Source of the DNA: RYN-133 sp963754285
GTDB taxonomy: Bacteria > Actinomycetota > Actinomycetes > Mycobacteriales > Jatrophihabitantaceae
Assembly: GCA_963754285.1 (NCBI GenBank)
Contig: CAVWFN010000009.1
Coordinates: forward strand, 62,001 to 126,000
Length of the DNA stretch: 64,000 nt
Direction: 5' to 3'
The translations under genes and the position numbers were made by a program. The notes beneath the pieces were generated by a model that worked only from the letters and a program-made list of their open reading frames with translations, did not search any database and had not been told where the DNA came from. Of the stretch, positions 8,771 to 17,357 are shown in pieces (position 1 is the stretch's first letter; each line of letters begins with the position of its first letter).

Positions 8771-11141
8771 TCAGGACGAGGCAGCCAGGCGCTGCGCGGC
8801 CCGGACGAGCTTGTCGGCCTTGTCGGTCAGCGTGTGCACCCGATGTCGGGACGTACCGTGACCCGCCGCTGCTGCGGCGAGCACGCCCTTGATCCTCGTT
8901 GCCAGCGCGTCGCGCCGATCGGCGAGGTAGGCGAGGGCGTCCTCGACGCGGGTATAGGTCGAGTCGCTCGACGCCGAGCCACTCTTGAGCGCATTGGTCG
9001 AGGCGATCAAGGTGGCCGTGCCGAACGCGCCCACGCTCGAATTGAGCTGCCGGTACGCCGCGGCCAGACCCCGCACCGCGCGCAGCGCGTGCGTCGGCCG
9101 GCTGAGCACGTCGGTCACGACCGTGCCGTCGGTCGGGTAGTCGTCGGTCAACCCGGCCAGGTGCAGCAACGTCGGCCGCAGGTCGACCTCGTCGACATAG
9201 GTGCCGGTGCGGCTTGCCTGCGGCACCGTGTTCGTCGAGTTCGGGTCGTGCGCCTCATTGCCGTGAGCAGGCTGCGGACCGTCGACGCCGCGGTTGGCGA
9301 CACCCGGGCCGACCACACTCGCCCACGTGACATCGATATTGGGCGAGTAGTAGCCGTGGTTCCACGCGAACGAACTGTTGATCGACACGTTGGACCCGGT
9401 CGTCGAGAAGTAGTAGTCCGGGACCGGGAACATCGTGTACGTCGGCGTGCGCAGCGGATCGGAGGTCTGCATGTGCAGAATCCGCTCCTCGGCCTGACCT
9501 GCCTGGTATTTCACGATGTGCTGCCCGGTCACGCCGCTGTAGGGATTGTCAGCGGTCATCCTCGCCGTGTCACGTTCGAGCTGACGCACCGTCGCGTTGT
9601 CGGCCGCGGGTTGCCCGTGCACGTAGATCGACGCGCCCTGCGGCTCGATGTCGAACTGCGTGTTCGAGCTGTGGCGTCGTCGACAACAGACCCTTGATGT
9701 TGGCCTGCAGCTCGCCGACCTGGCCCGCCGCATAGTTGCACCGCACGGTCACGCCGTCACAACCCGCGGGCGTCGGCTGCGTGGCGCGTCCGACATTTGC
9801 CCCGGCGAACTGGTCGTTCTCCTCGGCGCTGATCATGTACAGCGTGTTCGCCGGCGTGATGCCGTCCTGCTGAAGACGCTCGAAGAACTTCTGGAACGCG
9901 TCGTCGTAGGCCTTTGCGTTGTCGATGTAGCAGCTGTCACCCGGGCCGATCGGGTTACCGGAGTTCGTTGCGGTTGCCGTCGTGCAGCCACTCGTCCCCG
10001 CCTTGCGCTCGTGCATGTCGGAGATGTAGCCGTACGTAACAGGGATGCCGCTCTCCTGCATGTCGGCGACGTAAGCGAGTGACTGCGCCGGCGTGGGACT
10101 GAAACCCGGGAAACCCGGACGCGCAGACGTGTACTGGCCATCCATCTCGGCGCCGTTCAAGTCGACCAGGTTTCCTGACGAGTTGGTGACTTGATAGCCG
10201 TCATGGGTCTTGTTCGGCGTGCCCTGCCCGAGTACCGGCGCGACGTAGCGCGCACCGAACAAGGCTTGGTAGCCGTGGTACCCGCGCGGTTCGGTCGGGA
10301 GCCGGTCCGGCCGTGCGGTTGCCGACGGCGTGGTCTGGCCGTACTTGACCGCCTTCGCGTCGGCGCACGTCGCAGCGTGCTTCGCGCAGTGCACCGCGAC
10401 ACCGATGTAGTCGGCGATCTCGTTGTCCTTGTACGGATCGCTGTCGGCGGCAAGCTGCTGCGACTCGGGTGAGTTCGGACCGAAGACGGTCTTGATGTCC
10501 TGGCTGGTGTTCTCGAGCACCATGTTCGCCGTCGAAAAGTCGCCGACGTTGCATCCGGCGCGCGTGAACGGCACCCATGGGGCCGGTGTTTCCTGGCCGG
10601 TGTTGGTGTGCTTGGCCGGTGTGGTCGGCGAGTACGCCATGGTCGGGCGCGTGTCGTGCCCGCTTGCCGGCGTCGACGCGGTGTCGACGACAGGGCTCGT
10701 CCAGTAGGCGAACGACGCGGCGGGGTCGGTCGTCCCGTCGGGGTTGAAGGTCTTGTACGAGTTGCTCAACGGCTGCCCGTGCCGGTCGCCGTAGAGGCCC
10801 GTGTAGATCGACAGGCTGTCGTCGGCCGTGTGCGCGATCATCGGTGTGTGCACGTTCGACAGGACCGTGCCGTTGTTCTCGAGGAAGTGCAGCAGGTGTG
10901 GCATCTGCTGCAAATCGGACGGCACGTTGGGGTTGTCGCGCGCGAAGTGGACGTTGTCGAACACCAGGCTGATGACGTGCTTCACGCCGTTGCCGAGGTG
11001 GCAGGCAGCGCCGGCAGGTCGCGCTGCCGGACGGTCGGCCGACGCCACCTGGGCGACTGCGAACGTCCCACCGGCGACCACGCCGGCGACGAGCGAGGCG
11101 CCGAGCACGCGGCGTACGCGAGGCGATGACTTCGTCGTCAC
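8771..11141 (-). CDS. Secreted alkaline-phosphatase-superfamily hydrolase, frameshifted
   Basis: This is an exported phosphatase/sulfatase-superfamily protein of about 790 residues. The start is GTG 11141, preceded by GGAGGAG; the first residues TTKSSPRVRRVLGASLVAG lead into a signal peptide ending near ASA. The metal-site region is suggested by HVISLVFDNVHFARDNP and PMIAHTADDSLSIYTGLYGD; NTLYMISAEENDQFAGA lies in the middle; and the second half has DEVDLRPTLLHLAGLTDDY, the usual C-terminal sulfatase-type segment. The frame breaks at about 9663-9672: the upstream part runs through GLLSTTPQLEH, while the downstream part resumes at NTQFDIEPQGASIYVHG one base later. Removing one base restores a single frame, so a sequence error or recent mutation is likely. 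The substrate is unknown. Confidence 0.7.
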
Positions 11142-11235
11142 TTCTCCTCCAAATGCTGCAAATCGGACTATCAGCAGAAACCTAGCCCTCACCCACGTGT
11201 TCCGTGTAGCCCCCTGGTGACGCGAGGATGACGAG

Positions 11236-11637
11236 ATGGTGTCGGATCCGGCCTACCGAAAGGACCCGCGGGTCGACGACTACATCCGCGCGTTGCCGGA
11301 CTGGCAGCAGGAAATCTGCGAGCAGGTTCGCGACCTCGTGCACGCGGCCGACGCCGAGGTCGAAGAGACGATCAAGCGGTCGGTGCAGCCCTACTTCGTG
11401 CTGCAGGGCAACGTGTGTGCACTGCTGGCGACCAAGGATCACGTCAACGTGTTCCTCTACGACGGCGGCATCGTCCCCGACCCGGAGGCGATCATCACCG
11501 GCGGCCACGAGAACAAGACGGCCCGCCAGATCGCCATCTACGCCGACTCGCCGCTCAACCGGCCCGCACTGCAGCGGATGTTCGAGCAGATCATCGCCAA
11601 CAACCGGGCCGGCGGCTGGCGCAAGCTCAAGCATTAG
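11236..11637 (+). CDS. DUF1801 domain protein
   Basis: This small cytoplasmic protein of 133 residues belongs to the DUF1801 (YdhG-like) family of unknown biochemical function. The family shape is visible in YIRALPDWQQEICEQVRDLV, the EETIKRSVQPYFVL block with the typical aromatic/proline turn, and the C-terminal LQRMFEQIIANNRAGGWRKL. The start is ATG 11236 with GAGG about 9 bases upstream. It is divergent from the phosphatase-like gene and is followed 23 bases later by mobA, with which it may be transcribed. Confidence 0.8.
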   Translation: MVSDPAYRKDPRVDDYIRALPDWQQEICEQVRDLVHAADAEVEETIKRSVQPYFVLQGNVCALLATKDHVNVFLYDGGIVPDPEAIITGGHENKTARQIAIYADSPLNRPALQRMFEQIIANNRAGGWRKLKH

Positions 11638-11660
11638 CGTCGATCAGTAGCGTCAATACG

Positions 11661-12215
11661 GTGTTCGACGCGATCGTGCTGGCCGGAGCCTCTTCCCAGC
11701 GCCTCGACGGTGCCGACAAGGCTGCGGTCGAGGTGCACGGCCGCACCCTGCTCGACATCGCGATCGCAGCTACCGACGGCGCGCAACGCGTCGTCGTCGC
11801 CGGTCCGCAACGCACGACCGAACGGTCAGTGACCTGGGTCGAGGAGGAGCCACCCGGCGGTGGCCCCGTCGCCGCGATCGCGGCCGCTCTCGAGTCGGTC
11901 TCGTCGTTCTGGTGTCTGGTGCTCGCGAGCGACCTGCCACGGATCGCGGGCGCAGTGCCGGTGCTGCTCACCGCGGCGAGCGATGCGGACGTCGCAGTGC
12001 TCAGCCGCGACGGCGAGCGCAACTACCTCGCTGCGGTGTGGCGCACCGAGGCGCTCCGCGAAAGCGCGTCGCGCCTGCCACGGATAGCGAACGCCGCCGT
12101 CCGCGAACTGTTCGCCGGAATCGACGAAACCGCCATCGTCGATGTCGTCGACGAACACGGCTGGGGCACGGACGTCGATACCTGGGCCGATGTCGAACAG
12201 GCCCGCCATGCCTGA
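11661..12215 (+). CDS. mobA: MobA-like molybdenum cofactor guanylyltransferase
   Basis: MobA-family enzymes attach GMP to molybdopterin to form the guanine dinucleotide cofactor. The 184-residue protein starts at GTG 11661 (FDAIVLAGASSQRLDGADKA). The motif is a variant of the usual LAGGxSxRMGxxK: the third residue is Ala rather than Gly, but the binding Lys is kept. The middle part has EEEPPGGGPVAAIAAAL and LVLASDLPRIAGAVP (the DxP metal site). It is at the short end of the family, so CTP/GTP specificity is uncertain. Its end overlaps the DUF6457 gene by 8 bases, and a MOSC gene follows, which supports a molybdenum-cofactor role. Confidence 0.82.
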   Translation: MFDAIVLAGASSQRLDGADKAAVEVHGRTLLDIAIAATDGAQRVVVAGPQRTTERSVTWVEEEPPGGGPVAAIAAALESVSSFWCLVLASDLPRIAGAVPVLLTAASDADVAVLSRDGERNYLAAVWRTEALRESASRLPRIANAAVRELFAGIDETAIVDVVDEHGWGTDVDTWADVEQARHA

Positions 12216-12450
12216 CGATCTGGCCCGATGGGTCGACGAGCTGTGCGCCGCGCTCTCGATCGATACCGTCGTCGACCGTGACCTGGTGCTCGATCTCGCC
12301 CGCGACGCCGCCCATGGCGTTGCGCGGCCTGCCGCACCGCTGACGACGTTCATCGTCGGGCTCGCGGCCGGATTGCGCGGCGGGACGCCGGCGGACGTCG
12401 CGGCCGTCGCCGAGATCGCGAAAGGGCTCGCCGCGGACTGGCAGGATTGA
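12208..12450 (+). CDS. DUF6457 small protein beside mobA
   Basis: This is an 80-residue protein of the DUF6457 type (DDLARWVDELCAALSIDT..., then TFIVGLAAGLRGG and AEIAKGLAADW). The family has no known activity but is commonly found next to actinobacterial molybdenum-cofactor genes. The start is ATG 12208, inside the last codons of mobA, so translation is probably coupled. It is followed three bases later by the MOSC gene. It is predicted mainly helical and has no signal peptide. Confidence 0.75.
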   Translation: MPDDLARWVDELCAALSIDTVVDRDLVLDLARDAAHGVARPAAPLTTFIVGLAAGLRGGTPADVAAVAEIAKGLAADWQD

Positions 12451-12453
12451 CCC

Positions 12454-13044
12454 GTGCCCGTGCTGCTTTCCGTGAACGTCGGCGGTCCGCGTCCCAACCC
12501 GGACAAGAGCGTCGACGAGACCGGCATCGACAAGCGCCCCGTGGACGGGCCGGTGCAAGTGCGTGACCCTGGCCCGAAGACGACCGGGCTGGGCAGCGGT
12601 GTCGTGGGTGACTTCATCGGCGACGTCGAGAACCACGGCGGCACCGACCAGGCGCTGTACGCATTCACTCGCGAGGATCTCGACGCGTGGGAACAGCGCC
12701 TCGGCCGCGCTCTGACCAACGGCTTCTTCGGCGAGAACCTGACCACCAGCGGCATCGACGTCAACGCCGCACTGGTGGGCGAGCAATGGCAGATCGGCGA
12801 CACCGTCGTCGTGGAGGTCACTTACCCGCGCATCCCGTGCTCGACGTTTCGCGGGTGGGTCGGCGAGCAGGGCTGGTTGAAGATCTTCACCGAGGTGTCG
12901 CGTCCCGGCGCATACCTGCGCATCGTCGTTCCCGGCGAGATTCGCTCCGGTGACGCGATCACCGTCGTCCATCGTCCCGACAGCGGCGAGACGATCACGC
13001 AGGCCTATCGGCGATACATGTTCGGCGCCCACGCGACCGACTGA
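12454..13044 (+). CDS. MOSC domain protein (YiiM-like)
   Basis: MOSC proteins bind or transfer sulfur bound to the molybdenum cofactor, often acting in detoxification of N-hydroxylated compounds. The 196-residue protein has the MOSC core: GDFIGDVENHGGTDQALYAFTRE, FFGENLTTSGIDV, and the conserved Cys in VTYPRIPCSTFRGWVG near residue 130. The C-terminal tail MFGAHATD is ordinary. The start is GTG 12454, three bases after the DUF6457 stop. Together with mobA, DUF6457 and fdhD 4.3 kb away it suggests the organism uses molybdoenzymes; no such enzyme is encoded in the window. Confidence 0.88.
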   Translation: MPVLLSVNVGGPRPNPDKSVDETGIDKRPVDGPVQVRDPGPKTTGLGSGVVGDFIGDVENHGGTDQALYAFTREDLDAWEQRLGRALTNGFFGENLTTSGIDVNAALVGEQWQIGDTVVVEVTYPRIPCSTFRGWVGEQGWLKIFTEVSRPGAYLRIVVPGEIRSGDAITVVHRPDSGETITQAYRRYMFGAHATD

Positions 13045-13092
13045 CTCGTCCCCATCGACGCTGATCCCTATATATTTCTGCGGATTCTCACT

Positions 13093-13117
13093 CCGAGGGG
13101 TGGTGTTTCTTCCTCGG
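13093..13117 (+). terminator. Short hairpin after the MOSC gene
   Basis: CCGAGG at 13093-13098 can pair with CCTCGG at 13112-13117 across a 13-base loop, 50 bases after the MOSC stop and just ahead of the DUF222 gene. The flanking DNA is unusually AT-rich (CCTATATATTTCTG at 13066-13079). There is no T-tract, so terminator function is only possible. Confidence 0.3.
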
Positions 13118-13123
13118 AAGAGA

Positions 13124-13144
13124 TAGAATCGAACATGTGAGCAG
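13124..13144 (+). promoter_or_regulatory. Minus-10-like box and half SOS box at the DUF222 start
   Basis: TAGAAT at 13124-13129 resembles a minus-10 hexamer. It overlaps TCGAACATGT at 13129-13138, which matches the left half of the actinobacterial LexA box (TCGAAC, four bases, GTTCGA). The right half reads GAGCAG here and does not match. Some 13E12-family genes of M. tuberculosis are known to be LexA-controlled, so this may be a decayed SOS promoter. The GTG start at 13137 lies inside it, so any transcript would be nearly leaderless. Confidence 0.4.
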
Positions 13145-14616
13145 CTTGCAGTTGACCGGCACAGCAGTGCTGGATCGGCTGCGCGAACTGGAGGCTTCGA
13201 AGCAGTCGATCGAGGTCGAACAGCTGAGCCTGATCGCCCAGGTCGAGGCGGAGGGGCTCGCGTTCGATCTCGGCGCGAAGAACACGGCAGTGTTGCTACG
13301 TGACGCGCTCAAGATCGGCGCGCGCGATGCGGCTAGTCGCGTGAAGCTCGCTGCGGCGGTCACGCCGCGGCGCACGCTGACCGGCGACACGGTCGAGGCG
13401 GCGCATCCGCAGACGGCGGCTGCGCTGGCCGAGGGGGCGATCTCGACCCGGGCCGCGGCCACGGTCGTGGCGATGACGGACAAGATCGACGACCTGCTCG
13501 CCGACCAGTCAGCACCGCTGTATCGAGACGCGCGCTGCTCGACTTCGCCCGTGACCACGACCCCGACCTGCTGGCCCGCTTCGCCAACGGCCTGTACGCC
13601 CGGGTCGATCAGGACGGGGCGTTTCGTGACATCGAGGCCGCGCACCGGCGCCGCAGCCTGTCGCTGCGCCGGCGTGCGGACGGGTCAGCGTCGATCGCCG
13701 GCGAACTGACCTGCGAGGCAGCCGAGTACCTCGAGACCCTGTTCGACACCCTGGGCAAGCCGCACACCGGGCCCGGACGGTGAGCGTGACCCGCGCACGC
13801 CGGGCCAGCGCCGCCACGACGCGCTGCTCGGCGCCTTCAAAATTCTCTACTCCTCCGGCTCGCTGCCCACCGCCAACGGCTGCGCCACCACCCTGGTGCT
13901 GACCGCGACCGTGGGCGAGTTCGCCGACGGCACCGGCATCGTGCACACCGCCCACGGCTACGCGGTCCCGACCGCGGTCGCCGACCGGTGGCTCGACCCC
14001 AAAGCGAAAGCGATCCTGGTCCTGCTTGTCGAAGACGAAGTGCATCCTCGCCTACTCCGACCAGCACCGCCTGTTCACCGAACAACAACGCCTCGCCATG
14101 TTCGCCCGGGACAAAGGCTGCTCCTACCCGGGCTGTGATGCGCCCTTGTCGTGGACCCAGGCACATCACGTGACGGATTTTGCCAAGACGAAACGCACCA
14201 GCGTCGACGACGGCACCCTGGTCTGTCGGCAGAACCACGCCATGTTCGAACAAATGGGCTGGGCCTCGATCATGCTCAACGACCTACCCCACTGGGTCCC
14301 ACCTGCCTGGGTCGACCCCGACCAACGACCACGACGCAACACCATGCACGACTGTCCCGAACTGACCCGAGTCGACCGGCGGCTGAAGCATGCCTTCCAG
14401 CGCAACCGCACCTCCCAGCGAGGACTCCCCGGCTTCGGGACTTCGTTCGGACCGGACCGAGAAGCGATACTCGTCTCCGCGGTACTCCCGTCGCTGCGTC
14501 TTGGTCTTTTGGTCTTGTCTCGCAACGAGCCCACGGCAACCGCTGTCTGGTTGTCGGGAGGCGTTGTGAGGATCGTCGGAGTCGAGGGGCATGGCCGCGG
14601 CCGTCGTCGTCACTGA
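13137..14616 (+). pseudogene. DUF222/HNH endonuclease (13E12 family), multiply frameshifted
   Basis: This is a DUF222 plus HNH-nuclease gene of the multicopy actinobacterial 13E12 family. The DUF222 part is visible as AHPQTAAALAEGAISTRAAAT and LLDFAREHDPDLLARFANGL, and the HNH domain as RDKGCSYPGCDAPLSWTQAHH...LVCRQNHAMFE (two Cys and the HH motif intact). The frame changes three times: near 13527-13533 (fits two extra bases in a CG run), near 13778-13781 (one extra base, otherwise TGA at 13781) and near 14022-14028 (one extra base). The last frame stops at 14614. The gene starts at GTG 13137. Whether it is a true pseudogene or a victim of sequence errors cannot be decided here, because housekeeping genes in the window have similar breaks. 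Confidence 0.75.
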
Positions 14617-15815
14617 CGTGCTGGCCGCGTGCACCAGCCAAGAGTTCAGACACACCAACCGCAGCAGGCGCGAGCCGCGGCATCGCTTCGACTACACGGT
14701 CACCGACTTCGGGCACGTCCACGTCGGACACCCGCTTGAGCAAGCAGCCGAAGCCGGCAGTGCCTGTCTTCGGCCCAGTCACCGAGAGCGCACGCCGGCT
14801 CTACGTGTTCATCGGTCCCTCGGACAACGGCCACGGAACGGCACGGCTGCGCATGTCGACGCTGCGCGCGCGTCGGTTCGTCACCATCGGCCCGCACCTG
14901 CCGCGCGACTTCTATGCAGATTCGATGTTCGTGCTCGACCGGCGCCACCTCTGGTTCACGGTCTTCCCGGCCGGCGGCGGGCGCGAGCGGCTCTACCGGA
15001 CCAGCGACGGCGGAATTTCCTGGCACTGGAACCCGGTCCCATCGCACGTGCTCGCCGGAGGCAGCACGGACGCGCTCTGGTTCACCGACCCGGACCACGG
15101 CTGGCTCACCGACATCGAGCCGACCGCACCCGATGCCATGTTGTTCGTCACCGCCGACGGTGGGCGACATTGGCGCGTCGTCGCGGACTCCGACCGGCGC
15201 GCCGGTACCCGTCTGCTGCCGTCCATCGGGCCCGTGCAGTTCCAGCCCGACGGCAGCACGGCATGGGACGCCGCTCCCGCGGGCTGGTTCAGCCCGGCGC
15301 TGGATGTCACGCGCAACAGCGGCGCCACTTGGCAGACGGCGCTCACCGCGCGAAACCGGGCGTTCGCAACGCCGGGCGTCTTCGGCAACGAGGTAATGGA
15401 GCCCGTCAGCTGGTGCGCACGGCGCACCTGCCGGGCCCGGCTGTTCGTCAGCGGTGACGACGGCGCTCACTGGGTGCGCGAGCCCGCGGTCGTGCTCGGC
15501 GCGGTGCTCGATGCCGACCACAGCGTCCCGGACGGCCATGTCGTTGCCACCGCCGTACCGAACGCCGACGACGCTTGGGTCACCGCGCGTACCGCCGGCA
15601 GGCGGCTCGTCGTGACGAGTACCTGCGACCAGGGCAAGCGCTGGCATGCAGCCACAGCGCCCGACCTGCGCGTCGAGTTCGGTCCGGAGATCTCGGCCAT
15701 CGACTGCCGGCATGCGCTGCTCCACGCGCGAGACCTACGCGGAGTCGACCACCTGTACGTCACGAGCGACGGCGGCACGACCTGGCGCTCGATCGACCAA
15801 CGCGTGAGCCGTTAG
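14591..15815 (+). CDS. Asp-box (BNR) beta-propeller lipoprotein, frame change near 14735
   Basis: The main part, from about 14736 to the stop at 15815, encodes a beta-propeller with sialidase-type Asp-box repeats: LYRTSDGGISWHW, LFVTADGGRHWRV, TRNSGATWQ, LFVSGDDGAHW, TCDQGKRWH and YVTSDGGTTWRS. Such proteins bind ligands at the cell surface and are not necessarily enzymes. There is no good start in this frame; TTG 14736 has no ribosome site. In the frame one base away, ATG 14591 opens a short N-terminus with a lipobox-like VLAAC and strong third-position GC up to about 14733, where the coding signal switches frame. One extra base near 14735 would join them as a lipoprotein. The gene converges on the amine oxidase gene, with the two stops overlapping. 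Confidence 0.6.
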
Positions 15816-17308
15816 TGCAGGGCGAGGATCTCGTCGGCGGCCCGCTCCCCCGATCGCACGGCACCGTCCATGTAGCCCTGCCAGAAGTCGGATGTCTCCG
15901 TGCCCGCCCAGTGGATGCGGCCGACCGGCGTGCGCAGCGCGTGCCCGAAACGCAGCAGCGTGCCCGGACCCATGATCGCGGTCGGACCGCCGTGGCTCCA
16001 CGGCTGCTGCGGCCAGTTCATGTCGAAGTACTCGATCGGGTGCGCGAACCGGTTGTCCTCGAACAGGCTCACGTACTGAGCGAGCACTGCCTTGCGCCGC
16101 GCGGCTTGCGAGCGCGCTCCCCACTTCAGGTTCTGCGCTCCGCCGACGAAGCCGGCGAGCACGCCGACCGAGCCGTCGGGCGGTGAGTTGTCGAACGAGT
16201 AGCCGACCGGGCCGCCGACGGTGAGGAACTGACCGGTCAGACCGCTGCTGCGCCAGAACGGCTTCTCGTACACCGCCTCGACCTTCATCAGCGCACCCAT
16301 CGGCATGCGTTGCAAGAGCTGATCGCGCGCGGTCGGCAACAGCGGGTGGAAGTCGATGCGCTGTGCAAGCGCGGGTGGGACGGCGACGACGACCCGCTGC
16401 GCGTGCACGACGACGCGGTCGCTGTAGACGCTGACGCCGTGCCCGTTCTGCACGATGCGGCGCACCGGCGTGTTCAGGTGCACCCGCCGGCCGAGGGCAT
16501 GAGCCATGCGCAGCGAAATAAGCTGTGACCCGCCGCGGATGCGCGATTGCTGCGCACCGTCGCGCACGTTGAACAACCGCTCGATCGTGCCGACGTTCTT
16601 GGCATCGCCGGCCGCCGCGACGTAGTTGAGGACGAACAGCAGCGACAGGTCACGCGCTTCCGCGCCAACCAGCGCCTGCAGGAACGGCGCGAGCAGGCCC
16701 AGCGTGCGATCGGCGTTGGTGGCCATGCCACGCACGTAGGTCTCGAGGGTCTGCGCGTCGTACTGCTCGGCGTTCGGCGAATTCCACGGGTGCGCCGGGT
16801 TGATCTTGCTGGCCTTGTCGTCGATGTCCTTGACCAGCAGCGCGATGTCGGCTGCGATCGTGGCATCCGGCGGCGCGGTGCCCAGCGGGCCGGTGTCGGT
16901 GTAGAGCGTGCGCGGATACGGCGGGTAGAGGTAGACGTTGTTGCCGGTGTCGTAGGCGTTGAACGTCGAGATGCCGAGGGACTTGGCCAGCGCGACGACC
17001 CGGTCCTGGGTCGGTCCGACGAACTCGCCGCCGGCTTCGGCGATGTGGCCGTGGCCGATGTTGTGGTTGAACGTGCGGCCACCGACGCGATCGCGGGCTT
17101 CGAGCACGACGACACGGTGCCCCTGCCGGGCGAGCCGACGCGCAGCGGTCAGCCCGGCGAGGCCGGCGCCGACGATCGCTACGTCGGTCGTGACTTCGGA
17201 CCGAGAGGAAGCACCGGCAGCGCCGGGTAGCAGCAGCCCGGCGGTCCCGGCAGCAGCGGCAACGGAGCCGCCGGCGAGGAACGTGCGGCGGGTACGAGGG
17301 GTCGGCAT
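15812..17308 (-). CDS. Tat-exported flavin amine oxidase
   Basis: This is a FAD-dependent amine oxidase of the monoamine-oxidase family, which oxidises an amine (or amino acid) to an imine with H2O2 release. The start is ATG 17308 (MPTPRTRRTFLAGG), giving 498 residues with a twin-arginine signal peptide ending near GAAGA. The dinucleotide fold TDVAIVGAGLAGLTAARRL is at about residue 40, followed by VLEARDRVGGRT. The C-terminal FAD contact is IHWAGTETSDFWQGYMDGAV with the usual GTE and the aromatic cage. An operator-like palindrome lies 18 bases upstream. fdhD precedes it by 49 bases on the same strand. The substrate is unknown. Confidence 0.88.
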   Translation of the reverse strand: MPTPRTRRTFLAGGSVAAAAGTAGLLLPGAAGASSRSEVTTDVAIVGAGLAGLTAARRLARQGHRVVVLEARDRVGGRTFNHNIGHGHIAEAGGEFVGPTQDRVVALAKSLGISTFNAYDTGNNVYLYPPYPRTLYTDTGPLGTAPPDATIAADIALLVKDIDDKASKINPAHPWNSPNAEQYDAQTLETYVRGMATNADRTLGLLAPFLQALVGAEARDLSLLFVLNYVAAAGDAKNVGTIERLFNVRDGAQQSRIRGGSQLISLRMAHALGRRVHLNTPVRRIVQNGHGVSVYSDRVVVHAQRVVVAVPPALAQRIDFHPLLPTARDQLLQRMPMGALMKVEAVYEKPFWRSSGLTGQFLTVGGPVGYSFDNSPPDGSVGVLAGFVGGAQNLKWGARSQAARRKAVLAQYVSLFEDNRFAHPIEYFDMNWPQQPWSHGGPTAIMGPGTLLRFGHALRTPVGRIHWAGTETSDFWQGYMDGAVRSGERAADEILALH

Positions 17309-17325
17309 GTGCGTGAGTGTGCCCA

Positions 17326-17341
17326 CGAGAACACGTTCTCG
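17326..17341. promoter_or_regulatory. Operator-like palindrome upstream of the amine oxidase gene
   Basis: CGAGAAC at 17326-17332 and GTTCTCG at 17335-17341 form 7-base inverted arms with a 2-base spacer. The core AACnnGTT is typical of sites bound by dimeric TetR-type regulators. It sits between the fdhD stop and the amine oxidase start, 18 bases before the ATG. No regulator gene is adjacent. Confidence 0.4.
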
Positions 17342-17357
17342 CACGCTGAAACCGGGG

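Noticed and set aside
13137..14616. Homing endonuclease or intron-type mobile element
   Set aside because: The HNH domain follows a DUF222 domain, which is the 13E12 family; no intron, intein or target-site duplication is visible.
17326..17341. KstR (cholesterol catabolism) box
   Set aside because: The AACnnGTT core fits, but the outer T and A of the KstR consensus are G and C here and no sterol genes are nearby.
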